16,880 nt of DNA. It comes from Massilia sp. UBA2604 (GTDB lineage: Bacteria > Pseudomonadota > Gammaproteobacteria > Burkholderiales > Burkholderiaceae_D). The first letter of the stretch is position 1. Every line of letters starts with the position of its first letter. The stretch spans positions 1-16,880 of the forward strand of contig DDKG01000141.1 of the NCBI GenBank assembly GCA_002339265.1, written 5' to 3'. Shown piece after piece: positions 14,633 to 16,880 of the stretch. The notes below the pieces were generated by a model, which did no database searches, was not told the origin of the DNA, and saw only the letters and a program-made list of their open reading frames with translations. Position numbers and translations under genes: made by a program.

Positions 14633-16663
14633 TTGTCAACCAGCACCGATAGCACCGTCGCGCACTGCTTCCTCGAAGTGGTGCTCGATACACCGCTGAA
14701 CAGCAGCTTCGACTACCGCTGGCCTTGCCTGCCGGGCGAAGAACCGCTGGCCGGCCAGCTGGCGCTGGTATCGTTCGCGCGCCGCGAAATCATGGCCCTG
14801 ATCGTCGCCGTAAAGTTCGAGACCGATGTTCCACCCGAAAAACTGAAGGATGCGCTGGCCGTGCGCAGCCAGCTGTCCCCGTTGCCGGAGCGCTGGATCG
14901 CGCTGGCGCGCTTCGCCGCCGACTATTACCAGCGTCCGCTGGGCGAGGTGGCGCTGCCCGGCCTGCCCAAGAACCTGCGCGTGCCCAAGACCGTGGCGCT
15001 GGACCGCGCCCTGAAAAAGCTGGCCAAGCTCGACCTGCCGCAGGATGCGACGGCGGTCGACATGCCGCTGCTGAACCCCGCCCAGCAAGCCGCGGCCGAC
15101 GCGATCGGCGGCGCCGACGGCTTCACGCCGCTGCTGCTGTGGGGCGTGACCGGCAGCGGCAAGACCGAGGTCTACCTGCAGGCCTGCGCCCGGGTGCTGG
15201 CGCGCGACCCGCAGGCGCAGATCCTGATCATGGTCCCGGAGATCAACCTGACGCCTCAGCTGGAAGGGAATATCCGGGCCCGCTTCCCGGGCATGATGCT
15301 GGCCACCCTGCACAGCAGCCTGTCCGAGGGCGAGCGCATGCTGCACTGGCTGGCCGCGCACAGCGGCCAGGCGCGCATCGTGCTGGGCACCCGGCTGGCG
15401 ATCCTGGCCTCGCTGCCGAACCTGCGGCTGATCGTGATCGACGAAGAGCACGACCCCTCGTACAAGCAGCAGGAAGGCTTGCGCTATTCGGCGCGCGACC
15501 TGGCCGTCTGGCGCGCCCACCAGCTGGGGATACCGATCGTGCTCGGCTCGGCCACGCCCTCGCTCGAATCCTGGCATCACGCGCGCTCGGGCAGGTACCA
15601 GCGGCTGGACCTGCGCGAGCGCGCGGTGCGCGACGCCGTGCTGCCGAAAGTGCGGCTGGTGGACATGGAACGCGACCGCGCGCGCGACGGCCTGACGAGC
15701 GAGATGCTGGCGGCACTGCGCGGGCGGCTGGAGCGCGGCGAGCAATCGCTCCTGTTCCTGAACCGGCGCGGCTATGCCCCGGTGATCTGCTGCGACGCCT
15801 GCGGCTGGATCAGCAACTGCACCCGCTGCACCGCCTTCATGGTGCTGCACAAGCCCGAGCACCGGCTGCGCTGCCACCACTGCAGCCTCGAATTGCGCAT
15901 CCCGCGCCATTGCCCGACCTGCGGCAACGTCGACCTGCAGCCGCTGGGGCGCGGCACCCAGCGCGTGGAAGAGGGGCTGCAGGCGATGTTCCCGGAGGCG
16001 CGCATCCTGCGCATCGACGCCGACTCCACGCGCCTGAAGGGCAGCGCGCAAGCCGCCTTCGACAGCGTGCACCGCGGCGAGGTGGACATCCTGATCGGCA
16101 CGCAAATGGTCGCCAAGGGCCACGACTTCAAGAAGCTGACCCTGGTCGGGATCCTGAACCCCGACACCGCCCTGTTCTCGCAGGACTACCGCGCCAGCGA
16201 GCGCCTGTTCGCCCAGCTGATGCAGGTGGCGGGAAGGGCCGGACGCGCCGGCCTGGCCTCCGAGGTGCTGGTGCAGACCCGCTATGTGCAGCATCCGCTG
16301 TACGGCGCCGTGATGCGCCATGATTACGAACGCTTCGCCGGCCAGTTGCTCGAAGAACGCAAGGAAGCCGGGCTGCCGCCTTATATGTACCAGGCCTTGC
16401 TGCGCGCCGAGGCCAAGGAACTGCCGATCGCGATCGAATTCCTGGAGGCGGCGCGCGACTGCCTGCCGAGCGATGCGATCCTGATCAACGACCCGATCCC
16501 GATGACGATGACGCGGGTGCATAATGTGGATCGCGCCCAGCTGCTTGTCGAATCCAGCTCGCGGCCAGCGCTGCAGGCCTTCCTGCGGGTCTGGGTAGAA
16601 CAACTGCGGGCAATGAAATCCCGCGTAAAGTGGTCGCTGGAAGTCGATCCGCTCGACATCTAG
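14633..16663 (+). CDS. priA: Primosomal replication restart helicase PriA
   Basis: PriA recognises stalled or collapsed replication forks and reloads the replisome through DnaB; it is a 3'-5' superfamily 2 helicase. The 676-residue protein has the N-terminal DNA-binding region ([18 protein letters not shown]), Walker A GVTGSGKT (about residue 170), Walker B DEEH (about 269), GSATPS, the zinc-binding insert with CDACGW, CTRC, CHHC and CPTCG (about 386-430), [10 protein letters not shown] and the arginine motif QVAGRAGR. The start is TTG at 14633 with AGGG 6 nt before it; the frame is open upstream to 14576 but holds no ATG, and later GTG codons would remove conserved N-terminal residues. Upstream DnaA boxes reach its ribosome-binding site. 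Confidence 0.95.
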   Translation: MSTSTDSTVAHCFLEVVLDTPLNSSFDYRWPCLPGEEPLAGQLALVSFARREIMALIVAVKFETDVPPEKLKDALAVRSQLSPLPERWIALARFAADYYQRPLGEVALPGLPKNLRVPKTVALDRALKKLAKLDLPQDATAVDMPLLNPAQQAAADAIGGADGFTPLLLWGVTGSGKTEVYLQACARVLARDPQAQILIMVPEINLTPQLEGNIRARFPGMMLATLHSSLSEGERMLHWLAAHSGQARIVLGTRLAILASLPNLRLIVIDEEHDPSYKQQEGLRYSARDLAVWRAHQLGIPIVLGSATPSLESWHHARSGRYQRLDLRERAVRDAVLPKVRLVDMERDRARDGLTSEMLAALRGRLERGEQSLLFLNRRGYAPVICCDACGWISNCTRCTAFMVLHKPEHRLRCHHCSLELRIPRHCPTCGNVDLQPLGRGTQRVEEGLQAMFPEARILRIDADSTRLKGSAQAAFDSVHRGEVDILIGTQMVAKGHDFKKLTLVGILNPDTALFSQDYRASERLFAQLMQVAGRAGRAGLASEVLVQTRYVQHPLYGAVMRHDYERFAGQLLEERKEAGLPPYMYQALLRAEAKELPIAIEFLEAARDCLPSDAILINDPIPMTMTRVHNVDRAQLLVESSSRPALQAFLRVWVEQLRAMKSRVKWSLEVDPLDI

Positions 16664-16683
16664 ATGAGAAAGAGGGGAACAGC

Positions 16684-16880
16684 ATGAAACAACTGAACGT
16701 GGACGTCGCCATCATCGGCACCGGCACCGCCGGCATGACGGCCTACCGGGCCGCCAAGGCGCTGGGCGCGCGCACGGTGGTGATCGAGAGCGGCCAGTAC
16801 GGCACCACCTGCGCCCGGGTCGGCTGCATGCCGAGCAAGCTCCTGATCGCGGCCGCCGAGGCGTCCCACGTGATCGACAC
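16684..16880 (+). CDS. Lipoamide dehydrogenase-like flavoprotein, 3' end outside window
   Basis: The first 65 codons encode [28 protein letters not shown], an FAD-binding GxGxxG Rossmann fold. The redox-active disulfide motif of class I pyridine-nucleotide-disulfide oxidoreductases follows, [14 protein letters not shown] (two Cys four residues apart). This is the family of dihydrolipoyl dehydrogenase, glutathione reductase, mercuric reductase and soluble transhydrogenase. The sequence is closest in style to dihydrolipoyl dehydrogenase-like proteins, but the substrate cannot be set without the C-terminal half. AGAGGGG at 16671-16677 is a strong ribosome-binding site 6 nt before the ATG. It begins 20 nt after the priA stop in the same direction, so it may be co-transcribed with priA. 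Confidence 0.88.
   Translation, partial: MKQLNVDVAIIGTGTAGMTAYRAAKALGARTVVIESGQYGTTCARVGCMPSKLLIAAAEASHVID

Noticed and set aside
14636..16603. 655-codon - strand open frame opposite priA
   Set aside because: Antisense shadow of priA with low-complexity Gln/Ala/Arg/His composition and no recognisable motif.
1..16880. CRISPR array, prophage, insertion sequence or toxin-antitoxin system
   Set aside because: No direct-repeat and spacer series, no transposase or phage proteins and no small paired genes were found; apart from the REP-like elements the window looks like stable core chromosome.

Overview
This window looks like a piece of chromosome from a high-GC betaproteobacterium, most likely of the order Burkholderiales and family Oxalobacteraceae (Massilia/Duganella-like). 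That is inferred from the gene order hisI-hisE-HIT-tatABC, from hemE next to priA, from the protein sequence style, and from short REP-like repeats. No species can be named from the sequence alone. Most genes are conserved housekeeping genes. I see no phage genes, insertion sequences, CRISPR array, tRNA or rRNA.

Left part (1-2935, + strand): the 3' end of hisI, then hisE overlapping it by 4 nt (histidine synthesis). Next comes a HIT-family nucleotide-binding protein behind its own probable promoter and an 18-bp palindrome. The complete twin-arginine translocase tatA-tatB-tatC follows, with tatB and tatC directly abutting. A long perfect hairpin of REP type lies after tatC.

Middle part (3014-12911, - strand): four genes, read right to left. 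An S9 prolyl-oligopeptidase-like peptidase (10980-12911) overlaps by 4 nt a very large SNF2-family helicase (6844-10983). After a gap holding an inverted pair of REP-like units comes a secreted DUF885 metallopeptidase (4645-6531). Beyond a strong hairpin lies an extracellular poly(3-hydroxybutyrate) depolymerase (3014-4503) that is broken: it has a one-base frameshift before the catalytic serine and ATA where the start codon should be.

Right part (12912-16880, + strand): hemE (heme synthesis) is divergent from the peptidase gene, and the two promoters appear to share the same bases. After a hairpin below hemE there is a roughly 500-bp AT-richer island with no gene. It carries eight DnaA-box-like 9-mers, all in the same orientation, two matching TTWTNCACA exactly. 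The last three are spaced about one helical turn apart and run into the ribosome-binding region of priA, the replication-restart helicase, which starts at TTG. A lipoamide-dehydrogenase-like flavoprotein gene follows priA and is cut by the window end.

The most unusual signal is this DnaA-box island between hemE and priA. It could be a replication origin, a DnaA titration or reactivation site, or a DnaA-controlled leader of priA. The sequence alone does not decide between these.
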